Below, piece by piece: positions 42,090 to 52,014 of a stretch of 64,000 bases of DNA (its first letter is position 1; every line of letters begins with the position of its first letter). The notes beneath the pieces were generated by a model. The model saw only the letters and a program-made list of their open reading frames with translations. It searched no databases and was not told where the DNA came from. The position numbers and the translations under genes were made by a program. This stretch comes from Oegoconia quadripuncta (Eukaryota; Arthropoda; Insecta; Lepidoptera; Autostichidae): positions 19,220,618 through 19,284,617 of the forward strand of contig OX438759.1 in the NCBI GenBank assembly GCA_949316235.1, in the 5' to 3' direction.

Positions 42090-42251
42090 TTTTCCATGCC
42101 AAAACGAATGAACGAATGAATGAAACGAATTTATATTGCTATTTGACGAGAGAGAAAGAAATAAATGATATATTTAAATATTAATATACGCCGCGTCGAA
42201 GATAGACAGATAAACCCTTTGTTTCCACAGTAACATTACATTTTATCAAAG

Positions 42252-42348
42252 CAGCAGGAGTCAGTACTCTTCCTCCTTCGACCTCATCTTCACTTAACAT
42301 CAGATGTGATTGAGGTCAAGTACGAACCCGTCTGGCATTAAAAAAATG
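42252..42348 (+). mobile_element. SINE-A 3' end
   Basis: CTTCGACCTCATCTTCACTT, CATCAGATGTGATTGAGGTC and a short A-run. Confidence 0.75.
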
Positions 42349-42757
42349 CAAAAATATCGAGTCGGCTCGAGAATGTGCAGCTTTGATAGATGGACTTTGT
42401 TGACGTTTCGCTGACAATATTTACGAGGCAAGCCTAGTACCATATAGGGCTAATACTGCCAAAGATCCTATTCTCAACGTAACCATCCCATCCTAGTTCC
42501 AACCTTAACCAGTACTGCTTAACAAGGATATCCATCATGCAAATGTTGTTCTTACACCACCTTTTTCATTCACACAAAAACTGTAATAACATGATGTCTG
42601 AGAAGTAATGTTGAATATTACATAGATCTATAAGCGAGCAGTCTGCCGTCAGACGCGGGTTTTTCGCTCGTCTTTACCCATTAATGGGCCGTAACACAAA
42701 TTGGAGATAGCAGCTAATTCTGAGACACAAGTTTAAAGAGTATAGCGTCTAATATAA

Positions 42758-42900
42758 CGTAGATAGATAGATAGATAAAGCCTTTATTTGTTTCCACAGT
42801 CACACACATACATTTAGCTTATACATATTGATACACAGATAAGGTAACACATTTACAACAATAACATAATATTGTAACACTAACGCATGTGTGCACGTAA
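42758..42900 (-). mobile_element. Retroposon 3' end with GATA tail
   Basis: GATAGATAGATAGATAAAGC, TTTATTTGTTTCCACAGTC and ACACACATAC. Parallels 29926-30000. Confidence 0.6.
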
Positions 42901-43009
42901 TTATTAGTCCGCGGAGAAGTTGAATAACGCTGGCAGCATTTCCGTTACCGTTGAAGTTATGTAGCATTCCATTTCATAATGAATCATATCTATAGCTTGT
43001 ATATATATT

Positions 43010-43243
43010 GACGACCGATTGGTGCAGTGAATAGTGACCCTGTGAGCGAAACAAACGGTTGCGGGTTCGAATCCCGCGAGGGGTAAATGTTTGTATGATG
43101 AATACAAACATTTATTCCCGAGTCATGGATGTTTATATAAATATTTATGTATGTGTATCCGTTATCTAGTATCCATAGTACAATCTTCCTTAGTTTGGGA
43201 CTAAATGATTGGTGTAAGTGTCCGAAATATTTATTCATTTATA
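43010..43243 (+). mobile_element. SINE-B, full length
   Basis: Head GACGACCGATTGGTGCAGTG, B-box GGTTCGAATCCCGCG, body, and GGTGTAAGTGTCCGAAATAT with a TTTA tail. Confidence 0.9.
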
Positions 43244-43479
43244 TTTGTCAATAATAATTGTTTTAGTAATATATTGATTACTCATTTATAAATGTCCCGT
43301 GTCCTGTGTAAATCACCGATTTAAGGGGGAAGATAGATATATTCTCCTTTAAAACCAATTTAAAGACTCATTACTATTAAATTTTCAAAGAACTCCGCTT
43401 TAAATAGTCATTCATAACTGAAACTGTGAACAATAATTTAATTTTTAATTATAATTTTATTTTGGTCTTATAGTTTTAA

Positions 43480-43800
43480 GCTTAATACAACTTGCAGGAC
43501 ACACAAGTCGCCTGTTCATGCAAATTCATTCAAAGGTATACGTTTTTCAATAAGGTTCCTGTTGATAAACAAAATATTCCATTCAATAAATTTAAAGATA
43601 CTATAAAACAGAAACTTATTAAGAAAGCATATCATTTTTCCAAAATTCCTTATAAATTCGCGACCTCCGTTTAGTAAACATTATATGTTGTTTGTCGTTT
43701 CTTTTTTATTTCAGATTATACGTTATATACATTCCCACACATCCACACAAACTTACGCGCACACACACACATACACACGACAGGAGAACAGGTAAATGCA
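43480..43800 (+). pseudogene. LINE-k reverse transcriptase C-terminus
   Basis: The 43492-43674 frame reads FNKVPVDKQNIPFNKFKDTI followed by KQKLIKKAYHFSK, matching the minus-strand relic at 28600-28700. It ends in CACAC-rich sequence and a 21-base A-run at 43803-43824. Confidence 0.7.
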
Positions 43801-43859
43801 TGTAAAAAAAAAAAAAAAAAAAAAAGAACTATTTCTGCGAGTGATGTCTTTGTATTTTA

Positions 43860-44052
43860 GGGCACTTGGTACTGGTGCTTTAGTTTAGTTTAATTTTCCC
43901 TAGTTTTACCGCGTGTTGTCATGCATAGTAATATGTCAAACTTTGTAATTGGCTTAATAAGTATGTAATTTAATCTTAAGTAATACGAGTATATAAGGAT
44001 ATGCTGTAAAGTTTGTTGAAATAAATAAATAAATAAATAATAAATAAATAAT
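43860..44052 (+). mobile_element. Retroposon 3' end with AAATAAAT tail
   Basis: TTTTCCCTAGTTTTACCGCG through GATATGCTGTAAAGTTTGTT to an AAATAAAT repeat tail (44020-44052). Confidence 0.5.
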
Positions 44053-44394
44053 TTGAATTGTATGAAGACCGGTGATAAGCTCGTGACATGCACCACACAA
44101 TGCATTAGTATCCTAATAATAATAATACATATATATATATAGGCGGTAAATGTTTCTGCGTAGCGAGGCTTATCTGATGTATGAGGGTGGTCCTATTCCG
44201 TGACAGACGGCCGTACAATTATTTAGAATTGCACCCATTTAGACAGGAGTCGTTTTATACTGTGAGCGAGTCTTGGCTTGGGTTATTTGAACTATTAAAT
44301 GTGTCTAATATAGTAAAATAAATTCTACATTTCAATTTTAAAAACCTAATACTCCATTGGAATTGGAATTGGAATTAGAGTGGACATATTATTA

Positions 44395-44479
44395 TGAGGG
44401 AAAAAAGAGATAAGTGGAGCAAAATCGTAACGGAATGGTACCCAAGAGATGGGAAGAGAAGAAGAGGACGGCCATATAA
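44395..44479 (+). pseudogene. RTE-type LINE C-terminus, left half
   Basis: Encodes EKRDKWSKIVTEWYPRDGKR then RRGRPYN. The natural continuation (WDDDLKETAGPLWTRK) is found at 44985 after an insertion flanked by CATATAA on both sides. Confidence 0.8.
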
Positions 44480-44977
44480 TTTGCATTTGAAGGTAGCTTC
44501 CGCTATCAAGCAACTAAATGTTGGAACAATCTGCCCCCACCTTTAAGGTTTCCACTTTCTAAATTCACTTTTAAAGCTAAATTTAAATTAATACTTCAAG
44601 ATATGCAAAAGTTGCTATGATTGCGGAAGATGAAATACAGTAGGTACATACAAGCCATTATTTATTTATATTTGATGCACACACATTTGCAAATACATGC
44701 ACACTTACATTATGCAAATGTGGATGCACTCAATCATAGCTATTGTGAAAATATCGTAATAAATAATTGTGCGCGAAAGATCTTAGGACGACGACGACGT
44801 AAGGGAGCGACTGAAAATCAGCATCCGTCCAAGTGGGCAGACACAATGCTGAGTCGTACCCTTATTTTAGTCGGCTGTAGCATTTTGCACCGTTTTTGTA
44901 ATCATGTTTTAGTTTTACTCTGTGTTGTGCTATAGTACGGCTAAATAAAAGTATTTTCTTTCTTTCTTTCTTTCTTT
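44480..44977 (+). mobile_element. LINE-d, 5'-truncated insertion inside the RTE relic
   Basis: Flanked by 7-bp target duplications CATATAA (44473-44479, 44978-44984). The first part encodes YQATKCWNNLPPPLRFPLSK and a stop after QDMQKLL, a LINE C-terminus. The 3' region has ACTGAAAATCAGCATCCGTC and TGCTGAGTCG, and ends AAATAAAAGTATTTTC with a TTTC repeat. Relatives lie at 48190, 49556 and 53751. Confidence 0.85.
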
Positions 44978-44984
44978 CATATAA

Positions 44985-45125
44985 GAGATGGGATGACGAC
45001 CTAAAGGAAACAGCTGGTCCCCTATGGACCAGAAAAACAAATAACAGAAGCGAATGGCAATACTTGAGAGAGGCCTATGTCGGAAGACAAGCGAGGGAGG
45101 ACAACAAAAAGAAAACTAACTAAGA
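44985..45125 (+). pseudogene. RTE-type LINE C-terminus, right half
   Basis: Encodes RWDDDLKETAGPLWTRKTNN followed by EWQYLREAYVGRQA and a stop at about 45121, the usual RTE terminal segment. Confidence 0.8.
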
Positions 45126-45429
45126 AATAAGTTTAGTAATACAAATATTATATAATTAATGCAAATAGCTGCCTATTGTAACACGTAACCCTAGCAATAA
45201 AGGCTGTTTTTATTTTATTTATTTAATTAATACTCCATCATAGAAGTAAATATATATCCATTGACATACCATGATTGCAAGAAAACAGTAACTAGCTACC
45301 TAAAGACCAAAAACTATGATGAAATAGAATCTCTTTTGCAATATATTTCCTGAGTATCTTATCTTACTTACCTCCCTTGATATCTAAATTGTACATGCAG
45401 CCGAAAACGAATGTTTCTAACCGATAGAC

Positions 45430-45592
45430 TTCTCATACACACATTCACAAACACAACACACACACAATACACAGATACACCCACACCCACTCACACACAC
45501 GCACACAACACATACTTCGCATACACACATTCACAAACACAATACACACATACACCCACTCACACACACGCACACAACACATACCTCTACAT
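45430..45592. repeat. CA-rich minisatellite, two units
   Basis: Two imperfect units of 70-86 bp, each starting CATACACACATTCACAAACA and ending GCACACAACACATAC. Confidence 0.75.
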
Positions 45593-45746
45593 CTATTTTT
45601 ATAATTTTATATCTCAAAATAATATTGTTTAATTAAGAATTTACTTGTATACCTAACTTACCTTCTTGTTTAAAGCATTTATGTAGTTGTAGAAGAGCGG
45701 AGTCTCCTAATACAGGTAAACATTTTTACTTAAAAGGAGACCCCTA

Positions 45747-45827
45747 ATGCTGTTATAGATAATAAGAATAAGTTACTTAAATAAACATTTTTGATTTTGA
45801 TTTTGATTTTGATTTTGATCACGATTA
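45747..45827 (+). mobile_element. Retroposon tail with TTTTGA array
   Basis: AATAAACATTTTTGATTTTG with five TTTTGA units. Similar in design to the TTTTGAC tail of LINE-k. Confidence 0.55.
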
Positions 45828-45860
45828 TCACATATTATTTTAGTACAAAGATAAATAACA

Positions 45861-45943
45861 TTTTTTTTTTATGTACAACGGGTTAGCACTTGACCTCAAT
45901 CACACCTGATGTTAAGTGAAGATGAGGCCGAAGGTGGTAGCGT
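45861..45943 (-). mobile_element. SINE-A 3' scrap
   Basis: T-run, TATGTACAACGGGTTAGCAC, and the shared tail up to GAAGGTGGTAGCG. Confidence 0.75.
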
Positions 45944-45956
45944 CTAATCTTACTTA

Positions 45957-46215
45957 CGACCTGTTTGGTGTAGTGGTTAGAAACTCTGCTGCTATACCAA
46001 AAGGTCGCGGGTTCAAATCCCGCCAAGGGCATAATGTTTGTATGATGAATACAGACGTGTTCCCGAGTTATGAATGTTTTTCATTTATATATGTATTTAT
46101 TTATTTACAAAAAAAATGTATTTGTATTGTATCAACCAGCTGGTATCCACAATACAAGCCTAGTTTCTTAGTATGGAACTAGATGGAACTAGATGGCGCT
46201 GTCTGTATATGTCCA
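45957..46215 (+). mobile_element. SINE-C, full length
   Basis: Head ACGACCTGTTTGGTGTAGTG, B-box GGTTCAAATCCCGC, body with CCCGAGTTATGAATG and the distal block ACTAGATGGCGCTGTC. The block GGAACTAGAT is duplicated at 46180-46196. Confidence 0.9.
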
Positions 46216-46267
46216 TCAAGGGGTTCCAGTGGTACTTCTGGCTCCATCTTCAAACCCTCGACATCTT

Positions 46268-46500
46268 ATTTATTTACTTGTTTGCATAGAATCAACAGCA
46301 TTATTGCAGAAATTATATTATAGTAAACAAATTCCAAACTTATGCCAATTAGTGATTCTTATTATGTTACTGACAATACTTTTACATTATTATCATATAG
46401 GTATCAATAAAACAATCCTCAGTAATATACGAGTTATGTTAGTGATTCTAAATTGCATAGTATTAAAAGTCAAACCAAAGAAATTAAGTAATTTTAAGCC
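46268..46500 (-). repeat. Repeat L, copy 2
   Basis: Shares ATCAACAGCATTATTGCA and AACTTATGCCAATTA with 3077-3190. The plus-strand frame through it (46193-46540) is not protein-like. Confidence 0.5.
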
Positions 46501-46650
46501 AAATAAATATGTCAAAACTGTAGATCTATGTAACAATTAACTAATAAAAATAATGATGAAATAAAATAAATTGTCGCATGTATACAGTGTAGTGGCTGTG
46601 GATGTGTAGTGGCTGTGTGGATGTGTAGTGGCTGTGTGGATGTGTAGTGG

Positions 46651-46686
<36 letters not shown>

Positions 46687-46758
46687 GCGTGTGCGTGTGC
46701 GTGTGCGTGTGCGTGTGCGTGTGTTTGTGTGTGTGCGTGTGTTTGTGTGTGTGTGTGT

Positions 46759-46795
<37 letters not shown>
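46651..46795 (+). repeat. TG/CG microsatellite
   Basis: About 145 bp of TG repeats with an internal TGCG sub-array and TTTG interruptions. The preceding 60 bp holds a GTGGATGTGTAGTGGCT repeat of three units (46582-46650). Frames on both strands here are artefacts. Confidence 0.95.
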
Positions 46796-46796
<1 letters not shown>

Positions 46797-46883
46797 CACA
46801 GAGAGTATAGTGAAATTGTTATAGCAAAAGAATTCTTGTCATTGAGCCATTCGCAATAATGTGTTTGGTACTCACAAAGTTCA

Positions 46884-47010
46884 ACCGCCTCCGTGGCTTT
46901 ATACAAACAACATAAGGTTTACGAATCGAGGGTCGCGGGTTCGATCGCCAGTACTCGGTTTGGCGCTCTAGCTACCACCACTAAGTCTGCCGCCAAACAG
47001 CAATGTTAAG
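46884..47010 (+). mobile_element. SINE-A, left half (interrupted)
   Basis: Head ACCGCCTCCGTGGCTTTATA, B-box GGTTCGATCGCC, body to CAGCAATGTTAAG, where a SINE-B is inserted. Confidence 0.85.
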
Positions 47011-47250
47011 ACGACCGATTGGTGTAGTGGATAGTGACCCTATCAGCGAAACCAACGGTTGCGGGTTCCAATCCCGCGACGGGTAAATGTTTGTGTGATG
47101 AATATGAACATTCATTCGTGAGTCATGAATGTTTATATAAATATTTATGTTTGTTTATCCATTATCTAGTATCCATAGTACAAGCTATGCTCAGTTTGGG
47201 ACTAGATGATTGGTGTAAGTGTCCGAAATATTTATTTATTTATTATTTAT
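47011..47250 (+). mobile_element. SINE-B, nested in SINE-A
   Basis: Complete SINE-B from ACGACCGATTGGTGTAGTGG to a TTTA-type tail, flanked by TTAAG at 47006-47010 and 47251-47255. Confidence 0.9.
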
Positions 47251-47255
47251 TTAAG

Positions 47256-47398
47256 AGCATTGTTGTGTTCTGGTTGTCAGAGATAAGATAGCCAGTTCCC
47301 CAAATAAGCTGGGGTTTCCAGGTCAGTTCCGGGCCTCACATTCATTTAACATCAGGTGTGATTGAGGTCAAGTATCAACCCGTTGTGCATAAAAAAAA
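47256..47398 (+). mobile_element. SINE-A, right half (interrupted)
   Basis: Resumes exactly at GCATTGTTGTGTTCTGGTTG and runs through the shared tail to an A-run. Confidence 0.85.
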
Positions 47399-47465
47399 AT
47401 ATCATGATATTATGACGATTGCATACTTAACAAGTTCATCCAGAATCATGGCTTTGTATCATTTA

Positions 47466-47625
47466 AGAGGGTTTATTCCGTCTAGTGGCGCCCTCACTGG
47501 ATAAATTATGATTTCTTTTTAAATACAGAATAAAGAAAAAAAAATCGATCTCATCTGCACTCAAGAAGCCTAAAAGCTAATTATAAAAAATTCTTGAATA
47601 ATTTTGATGGGCATAGGCTTCCCCC
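47466..47625. repeat. Repeat N, copy 2
   Basis: CCGTCTAGTGGCGCCCTCAC, ATTTCTTTTTAAATACAG and AATTTTGATGGGCATAGG match 6319-6440. Confidence 0.6.
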
Positions 47626-47643
47626 GTAGATTTCTAAAATGAC

Positions 47644-47815
47644 CGTTTAGAAGTGACTTGCATCCAGCGACTTCTGGCGACCTTCATCAGGTCTGCAATA
47701 TGACTTATTACATAACAAATTCTACTGAGGAGGCCTCTTCCGAAACCGAACCCTAAACCTTTTGTTAGCAGTCAAGATATGAAACCATTACACCACGGAG
47801 CTTATCGGCATTTAA
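47644..47815 (-). mobile_element. SINE-F, tRNA-like
   Basis: The minus strand has GCTCCGTGGTGTAATGGTTT (A-box-like) and GGTTTAGGGTTCGGTTTC (B-box-like) with about the right spacing, then a body containing GACCTGATGAAGGTCGCC. Only one copy in the window. Confidence 0.45.
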
Positions 47816-47822
47816 CTACTAG

Positions 47823-47969
47823 TGAGGCCAAAAGACTTAAGCAGCTCCATCGTAGATCTCTTGCGTTAGATTCCCACAATTTATCATTGTCCATCAACAC
47901 CAATTGCAACTACATACCACCAGACACTCCCACTGATGGTGGTATTTCGGACGACACAGAATTCCATCG
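47823..47969 (+). CDS. Candidate host exon, unknown protein
   Basis: Acceptor-like TTTAACTACTAG and donor-like CG|GTAATG bound a 147-nt segment whose length keeps frame (both introns phase 2). It encodes EAKRLKQLHRRSLALDSHNL and IPPDTPTDGGISDDTEFH, polar and low in AT-driven residues, unlike other short frames here. I do not recognise the protein. It would be on the strand opposite to the Sidestep-like exon, and the acceptor borders a SINE-F, so it could equally be a relic. Confidence 0.35.
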
Positions 47970-48189
47970 GTAATGACAGCATACCCTCGATTAAGATTTA
48001 ATTGCCCCGCCGTAAAACGACCGCGTAATGGTTCTCGCGTCTCTTAATTAGTGTTAGCAAAACAAACATGAGGAAGAAAATGTTTATTGAGGGCTATGGA
48101 CGGTCGAGCGGTGGCCTGACGATAGGTATGTGGTGTACACGACAAGCGATCAGGCAATCTTACTAATTATGAAATGTATGTCTATTTTT

Positions 48190-48400
48190 GAAAGAAAGAA
48201 AGAAAGAACAATTTATTTAAACCCATCTCATGACACAAACAATCAGGTACAAATATTACACAGTCGAGACACATGCAAAAATAACATTGTGTTTGCCATC
48301 TAATTGTCGGTGTCGCAAGGTGGAGTCAACAAGGTCTCCAACTCAGCATGGGTTGTAGCCGTTCACTACAATGCTGGTTTTCAGTGGAGCCTCCAAATGG
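48190..48400 (-). mobile_element. LINE-d 3' end with GAAA tail
   Basis: GAAAGAAAGAAAGAAAGAAC (complement of the TTTC tail), then on the minus strand CTCCACTGAAAACCAGCATT and CATGCTGAGTTGG. Confidence 0.7.
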
Positions 48401-48552
48401 CATGTTCCATCAAGTTCTAAAATTTCGAAATGTAATATATTCAGCTCCAACCATATCAGAATTAATGGTTACCTGCAATTTGCAGCCTAGACTTCAAGTC
48501 TCATATACATACTTGTGTAATATTCGATATTTCTAGATAGATATGATATTTC

Positions 48553-48686
48553 GACGACCGATTGGTGTAGTGGATAGTGACCCTGTCAGCGAAACCAACG
48601 GTTGCGGGTTCGAATCCCGCGACGGGTAAACGTTTGTGTGATGAATATGAACATTTATTCCTGAGTCATGGATGTTTATATAAATA
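48553..48686 (+). mobile_element. SINE-B, left half (interrupted)
   Basis: Complete head and B-box, interrupted at TTTATATAAATA by a SINE-B of opposite orientation. Confidence 0.9.
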
Positions 48687-48928
48687 AATAATAAAAAAAT
48701 AATAAAATATTTGGGACACTTACACCAATCATCTAGTCCCAAACTAAGCAAATCTTGTACTATGGATACTAGATAACGGATAAACATACATAAATATTTG
48801 TATAAACATCCATGACTCAGGAATAAATGTTCATATTCATCACACAAACATTTACCCGTAGCGGGATTCGAACCCGCAACCGTTGGTTTCGCTGACAGGG
48901 TCACTGTCCGCTACACCAACCGGTCGTC
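48687..48928 (-). mobile_element. SINE-B, nested in another SINE-B
   Basis: Full-length minus-strand copy, tail at 48687, head ending CCGGTCGTC at 48928, flanked by AAATA at 48682-48686 and 48929-48933. Confidence 0.9.
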
Positions 48929-49030
48929 AAATATTTATGTATGTTTATCCGTTATTTAGTATCCATAGTACAAGCTTTGCTTTGTTTGGGACTTGATGAT
49001 TGGTGTAAGTGTCCGAAATATTTATTTATT
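48929..49030 (+). mobile_element. SINE-B, right half (interrupted)
   Basis: Resumes at AAATATTTATGTATGTTTAT and ends GGTGTAAGTGTCCGAAATA plus TTTA units. Confidence 0.9.
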
Positions 49031-49555
49031 TATTTTATATTACGACCTTTATCCCAATTGGGGTGGTCAGAGATATTCCAAACATTAGTGTTTTTATTAG
49101 AAATGCACACGTGATAGGGGGCGAGTTCTTAGCCATATTGATCTATCTAGAGATGAAAATAATCATTGTTTCCTGAAGGCTTTTCTAAATTTTCAATTTA
49201 TAGTGACATTTATTAGTCTTGTCTTAACTTAGATCTACACTTCAAATAACAGATGATCTTTACTCATTCTACAGTAGACTTAATTAATCAATGGACGATA
49301 AATAAACGCAATTAGACTATGCAAAGACAATTTTCTTTGTCGCCCGTCCATAATTACCGAGCCACTCAAAGTGATCGCCTCAAAGGAAACAATAACCCAA
49401 CTAAAATTGATAGGGTTTTAATCAACCCCTCGGTGAGGGTACTCAGCTTTACCACAGAGTATAAAGTTTTCCAGTGGGGTCACTTGAAGGACCGCTGGAC
49501 AATCATACAATTTGTTATTACAATGAAGAAGTCGTAACGTCCATGCGTCACTGTG

Positions 49556-49678
49556 CATTTGGGGGCACTGAAAACCAGCACTGTGGTCCGTCGCAGCATG
49601 AGCTGAGTGCTAAACCATTTGTGTACGCCGCAACACGTGGCAGCATTGGGCGCATTTTTACAATTGTATTTCTTTTTT
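49556..49678 (+). mobile_element. LINE-d 3' region scrap
   Basis: GGCACTGAAAACCAGCACTG, CAGCATGAGCTGAGTGC and TTTTTACAATTGTATTTCTT parallel the LINE-d 3' region at 44800-44930. Confidence 0.6.
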
Positions 49679-49690
49679 AGCTATAATTTA

Positions 49691-50188
49691 GGCTGTGGCC
49701 ACGTAAGTCAGATTGTCCGATCGGTAGGACAAATCGGAATTACAATTCCTTGCAGTCCGATTAATCGGACCAACAGGAACAAAAGTTCATGTCGTCCGAT
49801 CAAAGTCAAAAGTCAAAAGCCAAAAAAATATATATTTCGTAGGATAAAGATTATCACTTGAAAACGTCACATTTTTTATCTTAATAATATATTAAAATTA
49901 TTGACATTATTGCTCATTCGCAAAGCAGATTCCCCAGAGAAGAACGAGCAAGAAACTCAAGGGTTGCTCTTTTAAATAAGTTTGGGTTACAATTATATTA
50001 TATTGTATAATTAGACTGAATATCGCCGAGCGGTCTATGTCCATGCTTGCTTATCATCCAGATAGTAAGAAATTTTATTTGTAAGTAACCCTTTGGTAAG
50101 TAATATCTGTTTTATGATGGTTTTGAATTTATTTAAAAGTAAATTTTGATCGGTAGGACAAAGGCAATCGGACCACGTGGCCAGAGCC
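49691..50188. mobile_element. hAT-type MITE carrying a LINE-k insertion
   Basis: Terminal inverted repeats GGCTGTGGCCACGT and (right end, complemented) GGCTCTGGCCACGT. An 8-bp duplication ATAATTTA flanks both sides (49683-49690, 50189-50196), which is the hAT signature. The core is about 150 bp (GTCCGATCGGTAGGACAAA) once the LINE is removed. Confidence 0.9.
49803..50150 (-). mobile_element. LINE-k 3' end nested in the hAT MITE
   Basis: Minus strand from the tail (complement of TTTTGACTTTTGACTTTGA) through GAACGAGCAAGAAACTCAAG to a remnant encoding FKTIIKQILLTKG and LDDKQAW. GATC at both junctions is the likely short duplication. Confidence 0.8.
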
Positions 50189-50333
50189 ATAATTTACTAC
50201 TTCGTTGTCTTTTGGATCGTGTTGTGGCGTACATAATAAATTATTCATATTCTTTCACTTAAGATCTGCATGGGGAACTTTCGTATTTATAATATTAGTA
50301 TTCGAACAACTCACCGAACAAAAAACAACATGA

Positions 50334-50580
50334 CGACCTGTTTGGCGTAGTGGTTAGCAACTCTGACCACTATACCAAAAGATTGCGGGTTCAAATCCGG
50401 CTAGGGGCATATCTTTGTGTGATGAATACGGACATGTGTACCCGAGTTATGGATGTTTTCATTTATAATAAGTGTTTATTTACAAAAAAAAAATGTATTT
50501 ATGTAATATATCAACCATCTGGTATCCACAACACAAGCCTATAGCTGTGTGTATGTCAAGGATATTTATTATTATTAATT
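50334..50580 (+). mobile_element. SINE-C, full length
   Basis: Head CGACCTGTTTGGCGTAGTGG, B-box GGTTCAAATCCGGC, distal block shortened (GCCTATAGCTGTGTGTATG). Confidence 0.9.
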
Positions 50581-50840
50581 AAGGAGCTTTTGGTGCTACT
50601 TTAACTGCTGCTATAGTTTGTACTCTGTGGCATAACAGACCACACAATTTGATTCATATTGCTCATAATAAAAGAAATTTAAGTTCAAGAAAGAGATCGG
50701 TTTTATAGTAACAAGTTCATTATTAAATTTTGTTACTCTCTTGGAATTTTCAATTAAAACAGTATTGTAATTCAAGATTTTGTAATTTACAAAAAAATAT
50801 TCAGAAATTCCAGCACTCGCTTATATGGACTTTATAGAAT

Positions 50841-51149
50841 TCATCATTCATCTGACCCCGTAAACATCCCACTGCTGCACTGATATAGGCCTCCCCTCAT
50901 GAGGCAGTATTGGCCATAGTCCACAACGCTGGCCCAATGCGGGTTGGGGATTTCACATGCCTTAGAATTTTAATTTCTCAGGCATGCAGGTTTCCTCGCG
51001 ATGTTTTCCTTCACCGTTTAAGAGCAGTCGCATAAAGGCACATAAGTCATTAAATACAATCTAAAAACTTATTGGTATGGTCTGCCTAGGATACGAACCC
51101 GGACCTCCTGAATTAGGCGACTGCGTCTTAACCGCAGAGCCACCGACTA
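50841..51149 (-). mobile_element. SINE-D, full length
   Basis: From the 3' end (complement of GGGATGTTTACGGGGTCAGA) through CATGCCTGAGAAATTAAAAT to a head with GCCTAGGATACGAACCCGGA (B-box complement) and CTTAACCGCAGAGCCACC. Gives the element's complete order. Confidence 0.85.
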
Positions 51150-51327
51150 CACCCTTTTTGGCATACCTGAAGATTATTTTAAAGGGTCGCTCAGATTATC
51201 AGACTCTCTAAAGACCAGGATAAAAGACTGTTTAATTCTTAATATCCCCAGGTGAAAGGGCCCTTTACCGTTGCTCGGCGGTCGGCTCTCCTGTTTCTAA
51301 AACTCAAAATATTTATTAATGATTAAG

Positions 51328-51412
51328 TACACGGGGTACACATAAAATAGTTAAATTTTCAGAAGCTCCGCTTTATCAAAGGGCAATTCTCCCCGGAGAA
51401 AAACAAATGATA
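51328..51412 (-). mobile_element. LINE-k 3' scrap
   Basis: TACACGGGGTACACATAAAA and GGGCAATTCTCCCCGGAGAA are the minus-strand LINE-k tail region. Confidence 0.6.
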
Positions 51413-51668
51413 CAAAAAAAATACAATAATCTTTATTTACAAATTACAGTCGTCCATCAATTGAAATCAGAGGTTGGGACCAACCTTTTAAGTATTTAAG
51501 ATACTTGTACCAGGAGGCCGCGCTATTCCTTTGCTCGAACATACTTTAAAATTGACTGTATACCTACAAGATAAAAAAGGACTGAACATTTTGAAAAAAT
51601 ATATAATAAAAGTTCTTGCCATTATTGCTCATGTGTATGGATATGTGTGTGTATTTATGTATTGTTCG

Positions 51669-51673
51669 TGTGT

Positions 51674-51749
<76 letters not shown>

Positions 51750-51758
51750 GTGTGCGTG

Positions 51759-51803
<45 letters not shown>
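51669..51803 (+). repeat. TG microsatellite
   Basis: About 65 TG units with three GCG interruptions. The cysteine/valine frames translated from it are artefacts. Confidence 0.95.
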
Positions 51804-51804
<1 letters not shown>

Positions 51805-51866
51805 CATGTTTTATGATTTATTTCATTCATAAAAATATACATATAAATAAAAATAAGAAACTCTAA

Positions 51867-52011
51867 GGGCCGTATTAATAAATTGATCTTGAAATTGAGA
51901 CCGCGTCTCAGTCTTAATACTATTTTTTTGATACTGTTTTAATATGCAACAGATTCTCAAGCGTCAACTTAAGGTCATCTCAATCTTGAGAACGGTTTAT
52001 TAATACGGGCC
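51867..52011. mobile_element. PIF/Harbinger-type MITE
   Basis: Ends GGGCCGTATTAATAAA and (complemented) GGCCCGTATTAATAAA, flanked by TAA at 51864-51866 and 52012-52014. A 3-bp TAA duplication with GGG/CCC ends is the Harbinger signature. It interrupts a LINE-k: AAGAAACTC on the left continues into GTTCTTTTTATAAAAGG on the right. Confidence 0.85.
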
Positions 52012-52014
52012 TAA

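Noticed and set aside
43010..43090. tRNA gene candidates (A-box and B-box, here and in other SINE heads)
   Set aside because: Each belongs to a multicopy SINE with a body and tail, and cloverleaf stems are not maintained.
47775..47822. Alternative acceptor (TTTTGTTAGCAG) extending the candidate exon to about 47775
   Set aside because: That segment matches the tRNA-like head of SINE-F on the opposite strand, so the extension is more likely repeat than exon.
48533..48904. 123-codon minus-strand frame (also 47034-47291)
   Set aside because: Lies wholly in SINE-B copies. Its recurrence comes from repeat identity, not protein conservation.
51531..51866. Cysteine/valine-rich and threonine/histidine-rich frames on both strands
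   Set aside because: They are direct translations of TG/CA repeats. The same holds for 46512-46906.
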